Source: Pseudophaeobacter arcticus DSM 23566 (GTDB taxonomy: Bacteria > Pseudomonadota > Alphaproteobacteria > Rhodobacterales > Rhodobacteraceae). Taken from it: a DNA stretch of 64,000 nucleotides. A program made the position numbers and the translations under genes. This document shows, one piece after another, positions 18,635-26,637 of this stretch (positions are counted from its first letter, which is position 1; each line of letters begins with the position of its first letter). Location: NCBI RefSeq assembly GCF_000473205.1, contig NZ_AXBF01000006.1, positions 62,001 through 126,000 on the forward strand, read 5' to 3'. The notes below the pieces were generated by a model, which had not been told where the DNA came from, made no database searches, and saw nothing but the letters and a program-made list of their open reading frames with translations.

Positions 18635-18670
18635 TTGACTAAATCTAACATTTGTTAGATTTATTATCAA
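18635..18670. promoter_or_regulatory. Bidirectional promoter with TetR-type operator (site C)
   Basis: Perfect palindrome TCTAACATTTGTTAGA at 18644-18659 between divergent genes. Leftward: TTGATA (18670-18665) and TAGATT (18647-18642), spacing 17. Rightward: TTGACT (18635-18640) and TAGATT (18656-18661), spacing only 15 but with an extended -10 (TGT before it). Because each arm of the palindrome supplies a -10, one bound repressor would block both directions. Confidence 0.8.
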
Positions 18671-18711
18671 TACGCTTAACCAGAGAATTGATTACTTGAA
18701 GGAGAACGCCG

Positions 18712-19089
18712 GTGCCGGACGCCAAAGGACCAGACCAGATTTTCCAGGGCGCACTGACAAAGGGAGAGATCCTGCTGCCAAAGTGCGAAGACTGCGAGGC
18801 CTATCATTTTTTCCCGCGCGTCCTGTGTCCCCATTGTCATGGCGCCGCGATTTCATGGAAGCAGGCCACCGGCAAGGGACGGGTCCACACCACAACCGTC
18901 GTGCGCCGAAAGCCCGAACGGGGAGGTGACTACAATGTGTGCGTTGTCGAGCTGGACGAGGGCGTTCGGATGATGAGCCGGGTCGAGGGCATTGCTCCAG
19001 GTGAGGTCGCCATCGACATGGCTGTAACCGCTTTCGTGAGCGAGGCCGAGGGCGCTCCGGCCGTGCTTTTCAAGCCATCGGAGGGATAA
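18712..19089 (+). CDS. DUF35 zinc-ribbon/OB-fold protein
   Basis: 125 residues. N-terminal rubredoxin-like zinc ribbon CEDCEAYHFFPRVLCPHCHG (two CxxC near residues 26 and 41) followed by an OB-fold region. Such proteins bind acyl-CoA and act as obligate partners of thiolase-fold enzymes; the gene directly precedes one (19093). The start is GTG 18712, eight bases after AAGGAG; no ATG fits. With the cysteine-less partner it is likely to form a retro-aldolase of the Ltp2/ChsH2 kind (inference from family knowledge). First gene rightward from site C. Confidence 0.88.
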   Translation: MPDAKGPDQIFQGALTKGEILLPKCEDCEAYHFFPRVLCPHCHGAAISWKQATGKGRVHTTTVVRRKPERGGDYNVCVVELDEGVRMMSRVEGIAPGEVAIDMAVTAFVSEAEGAPAVLFKPSEG

Positions 19090-19092
19090 GAT

Positions 19093-20244
19093 ATGACCGC
19101 TGAACTTCGGGGAAAATCCGCCATCGTGGGAACCGGTCATGCCGGTTTTGGAGAGGCACATGGTCTGACGGCATATGATGTCATGGCGCAGTCCGCACTT
19201 GCAGCGCTTGGCGATGCCGGGCTGAATCTGTCCGACGTCGATGGGCTGTTCTGCACCATGATGGAAGACAGCATGCCGGCGCTTATGGCGGCTGAGTATC
19301 TGGGCATTCAGCCGCGTTTCATTGATGGCACGATGTCGGGTGGATCATCCTTCGTGAATTATCTGACGTCAGCGACCATGGCGCTTGATGCCGGCCTGTG
19401 TGATGTCGCCCTGATTGTTTATGGCTCCAACCAGCGCACCGCGTCGGGCAGACTGGTGACCGCCTCGCGCCCGCCGGCCTATGAGGCGCCGTACAATCCG
19501 CGCTATCCGATCTCGGCATATGCGATGGCCGCGGCGCGGCACATGCATGAATACGGCACCACCCGCGAACAACTGGCCGACGTGGCCGTTGCCGCGCGGG
19601 CCTGGGCGCACCACAATCCCGAAGCGTTCGAGCGCGGCCCGCTGACCCGCGAGGACGTGTTGGGCGCGCGCATGGTGGGCGATCCGTTGACCGTGCGCGA
19701 TTGTTGTCTTGTCACCGACGGCGGCGGCGCGATCGTAATGGTCCGCGCGGACCGCGCCCGGGATTTCCCAAAGGCGCCTGTCTATGTGCTGGGCAGTGCT
19801 GCGGAAAGCTCGCACCGGCAGATTTCGCAGATGAAAGATTTCACCGTGACCGCCGCCCGCGACTCGGGCGCGCGCGCCTTTGCTGCGGCCGGAGTGACCG
19901 CTGCGGACATCCAGGCGGTCGAGCTTTATGATGCCTTCACCATCAATACCATCCTGTTTCTTGAAGATCTGGGGTTCTGCGCCAAGGGCGAGGGCGGGGC
20001 CTTCGTCGAAGGCGGGCGCATCGCGCCTGGCGGCATCTTGCCTGTTAACACGAATGGCGGGGGCCTGTCCTGCGTGCACCCCGGGATGTACGGAATCTTC
20101 ACCGTGATCGAGGCTGCGCGTCAGATCCGTGGCGACGCGCCGGGCATTCAGTTGAAGGATATCGACCTGGCGCTGGCGCATGGCAACGGCGGTGTGCTGT
20201 CCAGTCAGGTCACGGCAATACTTGGATCGCAAAACACGCTCTGA
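19093..20244 (+). CDS. Cysteine-less thiolase-fold protein, probable acyl-CoA retro-aldolase (Ltp2-like)
   Basis: 383 residues, SCP2-thiolase/lipid-transfer family. Where thiolases have the nucleophile (CxxGS) this protein reads MSGGS, with Met81 at the cysteine position, so classical thiolysis is unlikely. Other family blocks remain: ELYDAFTINT, NTNGGGLSCVHPG and ALAHGNGGVLSSQ. In the sterol-degradation enzyme Ltp2, a cysteine-less thiolase fold with a DUF35 partner cleaves a beta-hydroxyacyl-CoA by retro-aldol reaction. The three-base spacing from the DUF35 gene and the MaoC hydratase downstream support the same role. No substrate is evident. Confidence 0.8.
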   Translation: MTAELRGKSAIVGTGHAGFGEAHGLTAYDVMAQSALAALGDAGLNLSDVDGLFCTMMEDSMPALMAAEYLGIQPRFIDGTMSGGSSFVNYLTSATMALDAGLCDVALIVYGSNQRTASGRLVTASRPPAYEAPYNPRYPISAYAMAAARHMHEYGTTREQLADVAVAARAWAHHNPEAFERGPLTREDVLGARMVGDPLTVRDCCLVTDGGGAIVMVRADRARDFPKAPVYVLGSAAESSHRQISQMKDFTVTAARDSGARAFAAAGVTAADIQAVELYDAFTINTILFLEDLGFCAKGEGGAFVEGGRIAPGGILPVNTNGGGLSCVHPGMYGIFTVIEAARQIRGDAPGIQLKDIDLALAHGNGGVLSSQVTAILGSQNTL

Positions 20245-20267
20245 CGGCAATTAAGGGAGGAAAGATA

Positions 20268-21125
20268 ATGCCATTGGATTTCGAGGCACTGTCGAACTGG
20301 GACTTTGAGGAAATCGAACAGACGCTGACCGAGCGGGATACCATCCTGTATGCGCTCGGCCTAGGGTTCGGCGAGGATCCGACCGACAAAAAGGAACTGG
20401 CCTACGTCTATGAGGACGGGCTGAAGACGGTTCCATCGATGGCGGTCACTATGGGGTACCCCGGCTTCTGGCTGCGCGATCCCAAGACCGGTGTGAACTG
20501 GCAGCAAGTGTTACATGGTGAACAGTGGCTGGATATCTACAAGCCGCTGCCGACCCATGGCCGGATTGTCGGCCGCAGCAAGATCGACTTCATCTCCGAC
20601 AAGGGCGAGGGCAAGGGAGCCGTCATCTACCAAAGCCGCGATATCATCGACGCGGACAGCGGTGAAAAGCTGGCGCGCGTGGCGATGTCGGCCTTCTGTC
20701 GCGGCGATGGCGGCTTTGACGGTGAAAATAAGGCGGGCCCGGCACCGGCAGCGCTGCCTGACCGCGCGCCCGATCACGTCTGTGAAATCGAAACCCTGCC
20801 GCGCCAAGCGCTCATTTATCGCCTCAGCGGCGATTTCAATCCGCTTCACGCTGACCCGGATGTCGCCCGTTCTGTCGGGTTCGACCGCCCGATCCTGCAC
20901 GGTCTGGCGACCTATGGTCTGGCCGCCCGGGCGATCCTCAAGTCGGTGCTGGATTACGACGCCGCCCGGCTTGTCGGTCTGGATGTTCGGTTCTCGGCAC
21001 CGGTCTATCCCGGCGAAACCGTGCGGTTCGAAATTTGGGAAGAGGACGGCGAGGCCCGGTTTCGCGCGTCGGTCCCGGCACGCGACGTCGTTGTTCTGAA
21101 CAATGGCGCCGCGCGCTTCGCGTGA
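20268..21125 (+). CDS. Double hot-dog MaoC-type enoyl-CoA hydratase
   Basis: 285 residues, two hot-dog domains as in peroxisomal-type (R)-hydratase 2. The C-terminal half carries the hydratase-2 motif YRLSGDFNPLHADPDVA (near residue 184) followed by HGLATYG; the N-terminal half (AVTMGYPGFWL, VLHGEQWLDIYKPLP) is the degenerate substrate-binding domain. It would add water to an enoyl-CoA to give the beta-hydroxyacyl-CoA for the retro-aldolase at 19093. GGGAGG precedes the ATG; 23 bases from the previous gene. Confidence 0.92.
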   Translation: MPLDFEALSNWDFEEIEQTLTERDTILYALGLGFGEDPTDKKELAYVYEDGLKTVPSMAVTMGYPGFWLRDPKTGVNWQQVLHGEQWLDIYKPLPTHGRIVGRSKIDFISDKGEGKGAVIYQSRDIIDADSGEKLARVAMSAFCRGDGGFDGENKAGPAPAALPDRAPDHVCEIETLPRQALIYRLSGDFNPLHADPDVARSVGFDRPILHGLATYGLAARAILKSVLDYDAARLVGLDVRFSAPVYPGETVRFEIWEEDGEARFRASVPARDVVVLNNGAARFA

Positions 21126-21135
21126 GGAGCAGAAG

Positions 21136-22272
21136 ATGACTCAACCGCTCAAGGATATTCTGGTGTTGGATTTCAGCACCCTTCTTCCCGGTCCGATGGC
21201 GACGCTCATGCTTGCCGAGGCCGGGGCAGAGGTTATCAAGTTCGAACGGCCCGGGGTCGGTGAGGACGCACGCCACACGGAACCCATGATCGACGGGGAG
21301 AGCATCGGCTTTGCTGTGTTGAACCAAGGCAAGCGGTCGGTGGCCATCGACCTCAAGTCAAAGGGCGCGGTAGATGCTCTGCGGCCTTTACTTGAAAAGG
21401 CCGATGTTCTGGTAGAGCAGTTCCGTCCCGGCGTGATGGACCGGCTCGGGCTGGGATATGAGGCTGTGCGCGAGATCAATCCCGGTCTGATCTATTGTTC
21501 GATCACCGGCTATGGCCAGACCGGACCAAAGGCCAGCGCCGCTGGCCACGACCTTAACTACATCGGCGATGCGGGTATCCTGTCGCTGAGTCGCGGACCC
21601 GATGACCAACCGACAATGCCGTTCGGGCTGGTCGCCGATATCGGAGGCGGAACCTATCCGGCGGTGATGAATATCCTGCTGGCCCTGATCGCGCGGCAGG
21701 CAAGCGGGCAGGGGACGCATCTGGATATCGCCATGTCCGAGGGGGCGTTCGCCTTTGCCTATTGGGCCCATGCCGAAGGTGTGATCGCCGGGCAAAACAT
21801 CGAAAGCGGCGGCAGCCGCCTGACGGGCGGCCTGGCCCGGTATCGGCTTTATACGGCTGCGGACGGGCGTCAGATCGCCGTTGGCGCGTTGGAAGAAAAG
21901 TTCTGGCAGTCGTTCTGCGATGTCATCGGTTTGCCGTCGGCGCTTCGCGATGACTGGTCCGAGCCTGATTCCTGTGCTGCGGAAGTTGCGCGTCGTCTGG
22001 GGAAACAGCCCTCGACCCATTGGGAGCCTTTGCTGGCGGCGGCAGATTGTTGCTGTTCGGTCGTAAAAACGCACGCCGAGGCGTCGCGTGACCCGCATTT
22101 CAAAGCGCGTGACGTTTTTGGGCGAACCCTGAGCATATCCGGCCAGAATGCGCCCGCATTGCCGCTACCAATTGCGCCGGAGTTCCGGTCTCCGGCCAAC
22201 TCGGTCGGAGTTGCGGCCGCCTTGGGAGAAGACAATGCGCGTTACGGGCTGGACGCGCCGGACACAGATTAA
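21136..22272 (+). CDS. Alpha-methylacyl-CoA racemase-like family III protein
   Basis: 378 residues, family III CoA transferase fold. The pattern fits alpha-methylacyl-CoA racemase better than a transferase: GHDLNYIGDAGILS (His-Asp), GLVADIGGG (Asp) and MSEGAFAF (Glu) stand where AMACR has its catalytic His126, Asp156 and Glu region. It would interconvert the (R) and (S) 2-methylacyl-CoA epimers so that stereospecific dehydrogenases can act. ATG 21136 follows GAGGAGCAGAAG. Its place after MaoC and retro-aldolase genes supports a methyl-branched side chain as substrate. A plain CoA transferase cannot be excluded. Confidence 0.78.
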   Translation: MTQPLKDILVLDFSTLLPGPMATLMLAEAGAEVIKFERPGVGEDARHTEPMIDGESIGFAVLNQGKRSVAIDLKSKGAVDALRPLLEKADVLVEQFRPGVMDRLGLGYEAVREINPGLIYCSITGYGQTGPKASAAGHDLNYIGDAGILSLSRGPDDQPTMPFGLVADIGGGTYPAVMNILLALIARQASGQGTHLDIAMSEGAFAFAYWAHAEGVIAGQNIESGGSRLTGGLARYRLYTAADGRQIAVGALEEKFWQSFCDVIGLPSALRDDWSEPDSCAAEVARRLGKQPSTHWEPLLAAADCCCSVVKTHAEASRDPHFKARDVFGRTLSISGQNAPALPLPIAPEFRSPANSVGVAAALGEDNARYGLDAPDTD

Positions 22273-22278
22273 ATCCCG

Positions 22279-22320
22279 TTGACGTGCTGGTGGTGAATCA
22301 CTATTCTAACAATTGTTAGA
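22279..22320 (+). promoter_or_regulatory. Promoter with TetR-type operator (site D)
   Basis: Perfect palindrome TCTAACAATTGTTAGA at 22305-22320. TTGACG (22279-22284) and TATTCT (22302-22307) are exactly 17 bases apart; the -10 overlaps the left arm and the start of transcription falls in the palindrome. GGAGAG and the ATG at 22337 follow. It separates the rightward unit begun at site C from the one that runs to 27834. Confidence 0.8.
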
Positions 22321-22336
22321 AAAATGGAGAGATCCA

Positions 22337-23056
22337 ATGGCCGAGTCCGATGACCACCTGCCTGCAGAAGCCGAGCGCTTTGTCATGCCGTCGCACTATG
22401 TCGAAAGCGACAGCCTCGAAGTGCAGGGGTTTGCGACAGCGGCTTTGCGCGATCTTTCGCTGGATGCAACCAAGCGGGACAAGGCGATCCGTCTGTTTGA
22501 AGCGGTTCGCGACGACATTCGTTACGACCCATATTGTTTTGCGCTGGATGAAGATTCTTACCGTGCCAGCCGGATCGCAGGGGCAGAAGCGGCATTTTGC
22601 GTTCCCAAGGCGATCCTGCTTGCGGCCTGTTTGCGTGCTGTGGGTATCCCCGCCGCACTTGGGTTTGCCGATGTGCGCAACCACCTGAACACCCCTAAGC
22701 TGCAGGAGTTGATGGGGACTGACCTATTCATCTATCACGGCTACGTTCAACTGTGGCTGGATGGTGAGCCCTACAAGGTAACACCTGCATTCAACATGGA
22801 GCTGTGTGAAAGATTCGGGGTCAAGCCTCTGGTCTTCGACGGGTATCACGATGCGCTGTTCCACGAGTTCGATGAACAGGACCACCGGCACATGGAATAT
22901 GTGAACGATCGAGGGCTCTATTTCGACGCGCCCATGGACGAATTCCTGGTGGCGTTCAAGGAAACCTATCCGAAGCTGGAAGAATTCAACCGCGTACGGA
23001 TTTCCAGGGATGCAAGCGGATACGATTCCGGTTTCGCAAAGGAGGATGCTTCTTGA
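22337..23056 (+). CDS. Transglutaminase-like domain protein
   Basis: 239 residues, cytoplasmic (no signal peptide). The transglutaminase core appears as EAAFCVPKAILLAACLRAVG (Cys near residue 91), a histidine in YHGYVQLWLDGEPYKV and TPAFN where many relatives have a catalytic Asp-Pro. The chemistry is unknown; relatives are seen beside acyl-CoA catabolism genes and could act as amidase or thioester hydrolase (speculative). First gene behind site D; its TGA overlaps the TTG start of the next gene. Confidence 0.75.
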   Translation: MAESDDHLPAEAERFVMPSHYVESDSLEVQGFATAALRDLSLDATKRDKAIRLFEAVRDDIRYDPYCFALDEDSYRASRIAGAEAAFCVPKAILLAACLRAVGIPAALGFADVRNHLNTPKLQELMGTDLFIYHGYVQLWLDGEPYKVTPAFNMELCERFGVKPLVFDGYHDALFHEFDEQDHRHMEYVNDRGLYFDAPMDEFLVAFKETYPKLEEFNRVRISRDASGYDSGFAKEDAS

Positions 23057-23502
23057 GGTATTTGGAGGATTTCGCGCCGGGCCAAGTCTATCACTTTCGC
23101 AGCGCCCCGATGAGCGCAGCCTCAATAAAGGCATTTGCCAAGGAATGGGATCCGCAGCGGCTGCACACCGACGAAGACTATGCGGCCACCATACATGGCA
23201 GCCTGATCGCCTCGGGCTTTCAGACGATGCTGGAGGTGTTCAAGCCTGTCATGACCGAGATGATGGTCGATGTTGCCAATATCGGTGGCATGGGCTTTGA
23301 CAATTTGCGCTGGCTGCGGCCAGTGCGCCCGAACGAACCCCTTGATGTTGATATGACGGTCAATTCGGTCACGCCGTCCAAAAGCAAGCCCGACAGAGGT
23401 ATTTTGCACTATACGCTCAGCGCCAAAAACCCCAAAGGCGAGATCGTTTTTTCGACCGACACCCCTGTGATGATTCAGCGAAAACAAAATGACACAGACT
23501 GA
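23053..23502 (+). CDS. Single-domain MaoC-like dehydratase
   Basis: 149 residues, one hot-dog domain. The active-site region reads DPQRLHTDEDYA, followed by HGSLIASGFQTM, the (R)-hydratase pattern with Asp and His kept. The start is TTG at 23053 after an excellent AAAGGAGG (23038); the start overlaps the preceding stop as TTGA, which indicates translational coupling. Likely hydrates the product of the paired dehydrogenases that follow. Overlaps the next gene by 14 bases. Confidence 0.85.
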   Translation: MRYLEDFAPGQVYHFRSAPMSAASIKAFAKEWDPQRLHTDEDYAATIHGSLIASGFQTMLEVFKPVMTEMMVDVANIGGMGFDNLRWLRPVRPNEPLDVDMTVNSVTPSKSKPDRGILHYTLSAKNPKGEIVFSTDTPVMIQRKQNDTD

Positions 23503-24613
23503 TACAGTTTCCAGCGAACAAGAAGACCTTCGCCTGTTGCGAGAGAGCGCGCGCACCCTGTTCGAGCGCGCGGGCGGAAGTGGAAGAGCCAGAAAACTAC
23601 GTGATGCCGACGGCGGTTTCGACCCGAAAATGGTCCGGGAATTGGCCGAGGCCGGCGTATTCGGCGTGGCGGTGCCCGAAGATCAGGGGGGTCTTGGCAT
23701 GGGCTTGGCCGCCGGGGGCGTCATCGCAGAAGAGGCCGGTCGCGTGATTGCACCGGAACCGGTCGTGCTGACGATCGGTCTGAGCCTCGGCCTTCTGCGC
23801 CGCCTTTGCCCGGAACATCCGAAGATGGCGCAGCTCATCGGCGGCGAAATTTCACTGGCGGTTGCCTGGCAGGAACGTGGCCCGGGCGGAGCGCCCGCCA
23901 ATGCGACCTGCCGATACGCAGACGGACGGCTGACCGGCAGCAAGGCTTGGGTGGTCGGCGCGACCGGATCGCACGGCTTCCTTGTTGTGGCCAAAGGAGA
24001 TGATGGTCCGGTTCTGGTTCTGGCCGAGGCAGACGCGGACGGGCTTGTTACGACCAGGCGGGCGCAGGCCGACGGCAGTTCCCTGGGCGAGCTTTCGTTT
24101 TCAGGAATACCGGCCGCGGAACTGGCCAGCGGCGACGCGGTTCAGGCTGCGCTTGCCGAGGCTGTCGCCGATGCAACGGCGCTAGCCGCGGCAGAGCTTG
24201 TCGGCCTGAGCGAGTGCGCCTTCGAGATTACGCTCGACTACATCAAGACGCGCGAGCAGTTCGACAAGCCGATCGGGTCATTCCAGGTCATCCAGCATCG
24301 AGCCGTCGACCTTAACGTGATGTGCGAGGTTGCACAGGCGGGCGTCCGCGAAGTTCTGGCGCTGATGGACCGTGAAACCGATCAGAAGGTTCGGGCACAG
24401 CTTGCCAGCCGTGCCAAGGCGCGTGCGGTTACGACCGCCAAAAGGATTACCCGCGACGCGGTCCAGTTGCACGGGGCGGTCGGTTACACCGATGAGTTCG
24501 ATATCGGGCTCTACCTGAACCGGGCGCTGGTGCTGTCGGCCTGGTTGGGCGACGACGCCTATCACAGACGGATTTGGTTCGATGCACGCGAAGCAGAGGG
24601 GGCAGCACAATGA
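23489..24613 (+). CDS. Acyl-CoA dehydrogenase-like subunit without C-terminal glutamate
   Basis: 374 residues. Acyl-CoA dehydrogenase fold: N-terminal VPEDQGGLGMGLAAGGVIAE, C-terminal helices LDYIKTREQFDKPIGSFQVI and DAVQLHGAVGYTDEFDIGLY. The C-terminus (RALVLSAWLGDDAYHRRIWF) lacks GT(N/S)EI and its catalytic glutamate, and the central flavin loop is degenerate. The next gene overlaps by four bases and encodes a complete dehydrogenase. The pair resembles the alpha2beta2 enzymes of sterol catabolism (FadE28/FadE29 type), in which only one subunit carries the catalytic base. Confidence 0.85.
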   Translation: MTQTDTVSSEQEDLRLLRESARTLFERAGGSGRARKLRDADGGFDPKMVRELAEAGVFGVAVPEDQGGLGMGLAAGGVIAEEAGRVIAPEPVVLTIGLSLGLLRRLCPEHPKMAQLIGGEISLAVAWQERGPGGAPANATCRYADGRLTGSKAWVVGATGSHGFLVVAKGDDGPVLVLAEADADGLVTTRRAQADGSSLGELSFSGIPAAELASGDAVQAALAEAVADATALAAAELVGLSECAFEITLDYIKTREQFDKPIGSFQVIQHRAVDLNVMCEVAQAGVREVLALMDRETDQKVRAQLASRAKARAVTTAKRITRDAVQLHGAVGYTDEFDIGLYLNRALVLSAWLGDDAYHRRIWFDAREAEGAAQ

Positions 24614-25761
24614 CCGACTGGAACGCAACGAGCGATGCGGACTTCCGCAAAGAAGTGCGCCAGTTCTTCGAGGCGGAATATCCCGAGGAACTGCGCCACC
24701 TGCCGCATCGTCCCAAGTTCGCCGAGATCGAACATTGGCACCGCAAGCTGCACGCCAAGGGCTGGGTCGCGCCGGCCTGGCCTGCGGAATACGGCGGCAT
24801 GGGGCTGAACGCCGCCAAGCTTCTGATTTTCTACGAGGAGCAGCAACGCTGGGGCGTCAATCGTGGCCGCGACATGGGCGTGCAGATGGTCGGCCCACTG
24901 ATTATCAAGTTTGGCACCCAGGAACAGAAAGACTATTGGCTGCCGCGTATCCTGAGTTGTGAAGACATCTGGTGTCAGGGCTATTCGGAACCCGGCGCCG
25001 GATCCGATCTGGCCAACCTGCGCACACGCGCAGAGATTGATGGCGGCGAATTTGTCATCAACGGACAGAAGATCTGGACCACGATGGCGCATGATGCCAC
25101 GCACATCTTCATGCTGGTGCGCACTGATCCGGATGCGCCCAAGAAACAACAGGGCATCAGTTTCCTGCTCGCTCCGATGGATCAACCCGGAGTCGAGGTG
25201 CGCACGATCACTACCCTGTCGGGCGAGACCGAGTTTTGCGAGGTCTTCTTCGACAATGCCCGTACGCCCAGTGAAAACCTCGTGGGCGAGTTGAACAAGG
25301 GCTGGACGATGGCCAAGGCGCTTCTGAGTTTCGAGCGCATCTTCATCGGCTCACCAAGCCTGGCCCAGAACGCACTGGGGCAACTGGAAAGCTTTGCCCG
25401 GGGCCGTGGCGCTTTCGATGATCCGGTGTTCCGCGACCGCTTTGCCCAAGCCGCACTCGATGTTGAAGATCACGCCGCGCTATACGCCCGTTTTGCCGAT
25501 CAGCTCAAGCGAGGTGAAACGCTCGGCGCGGATGTCTCGATTCTCAAAATCTGGGTGACTGAGTGCTTTCAGCGCATTACCGAGCTTATGATCGAAGCTG
25601 CCGGCCCCGACGGCGGTACCATCGGGCCACTTCAGGTCGGCAACGTAAGTGTCGATGTCCTTGCGAGCTTTTATAAGGCCAGGCCGACCACGATCTACGG
25701 TGGGTCGAACGAAATCCAACGAAACATTCTGTCCAAGGCCGTCCTCGGACTGCCTGGCTGA
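24610..25761 (+). CDS. Acyl-CoA dehydrogenase, catalytic partner
   Basis: 383 residues. Complete motifs: QGYSEPGAGSDLANLRTRAE near residue 126, INGQKIWTTMAHDATHIFML and catalytic glutamate in YGGSNEIQRNILSKAV at the C-terminus. ATG 24610 overlaps the previous stop (ATGA). Predicted to form a heterotetramer with the 23489 product and to oxidise a bulky or branched acyl-CoA. A dozen dehydrogenases of this kind are known to accept steroid side chains, but other alpha-branched acids are equally possible from sequence alone. Confidence 0.9.
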   Translation: MTDWNATSDADFRKEVRQFFEAEYPEELRHLPHRPKFAEIEHWHRKLHAKGWVAPAWPAEYGGMGLNAAKLLIFYEEQQRWGVNRGRDMGVQMVGPLIIKFGTQEQKDYWLPRILSCEDIWCQGYSEPGAGSDLANLRTRAEIDGGEFVINGQKIWTTMAHDATHIFMLVRTDPDAPKKQQGISFLLAPMDQPGVEVRTITTLSGETEFCEVFFDNARTPSENLVGELNKGWTMAKALLSFERIFIGSPSLAQNALGQLESFARGRGAFDDPVFRDRFAQAALDVEDHAALYARFADQLKRGETLGADVSILKIWVTECFQRITELMIEAAGPDGGTIGPLQVGNVSVDVLASFYKARPTTIYGGSNEIQRNILSKAVLGLPG

Positions 25762-25800
25762 ACCCATACTCATACCCACACCCTACGGAGGAAAAGAACT

Positions 25801-26610
25801 ATGTCGGAGCGCTATGCAAAGTACGACAAACTGAAATTTGACTACCCGGCGGATCGCGTCCTGCGCATCACTTTTGACCGCCCTGAGTCCTTTAATTCCG
25901 TGGACGCGGAAACCCATACCCAGATGACGGACATGTGGATCGATATCGACCGTGATCCCGACATCAACGCGGTCATTGTAACCGGCGCGGGAAAGGCGTT
26001 TTCCGCCGGCGGTGATTTTAGCTTGATTGAAAAAATGATCGGCGACTCGCACGAGATCATGAAGACTTGGAAAGAGGCCAAGGACCTTGTCTACAACATC
26101 ATCAACTGCAACAAACCCATCATTTCCGCGATCAACGGACCTGCGGCCGGTGCCGGTCTTGTGGTTGCCATCCTCGCCGACATCTCGATTGCCGGGAAGA
26201 AGGCCAAGATTGTCGATGGTCACCCGCGCCTGGGTGTTGCCGCTGGCGATGTCGCGGCGATCATCTGGCCGCTGCTGACTTCGATGGCCAAGGCGAAATA
26301 CTATCTGATGACTTGTAAGCCGGTTTCGGGCGAAGAGGCCGAGCGCATCGGCCTTGTCTCAATGTGCGTCGAAGATGACGAGTTGCAACAAATCGCTTTG
26401 GACACGGCCGTCGAGCTGGCCAACGGCTCGCAAAGCGCAATCCGCTGGACCAAGTATTCGCTGAACAACTGGCTGCGCCAGGCTGGCCCGATCTTCGATG
26501 CGTCGACCGCGCTGGAGATGCTCGGTTTCATGGGTGAAGACGTCAGGGAAGGCGTTCTGTCACATCGGGAGAAGCGCGCGCCGAACTTCCGCAAGGACTG
26601 CCCGCTTTAA
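25801..26610 (+). CDS. Crotonase-fold enoyl-CoA hydratase/isomerase
   Basis: 269 residues. Oxyanion-hole motifs AFSAGGDFSLIEKM (near residue 65) and NGPAAGAGLVVAILADISIA (near residue 117). The acid loop reads DGHPRLGVAAGDVAAIIWPL: an Asp instead of the second Glu, as in dienoyl-CoA isomerases or other variants. Strong GGAGG before ATG. Follows the paired dehydrogenases in the site D unit. Confidence 0.88.
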   Translation: MSERYAKYDKLKFDYPADRVLRITFDRPESFNSVDAETHTQMTDMWIDIDRDPDINAVIVTGAGKAFSAGGDFSLIEKMIGDSHEIMKTWKEAKDLVYNIINCNKPIISAINGPAAGAGLVVAILADISIAGKKAKIVDGHPRLGVAAGDVAAIIWPLLTSMAKAKYYLMTCKPVSGEEAERIGLVSMCVEDDELQQIALDTAVELANGSQSAIRWTKYSLNNWLRQAGPIFDASTALEMLGFMGEDVREGVLSHREKRAPNFRKDCPL

Positions 26611-26637
26611 CGCCTGATTGGACGAGGAGGCATGGAA

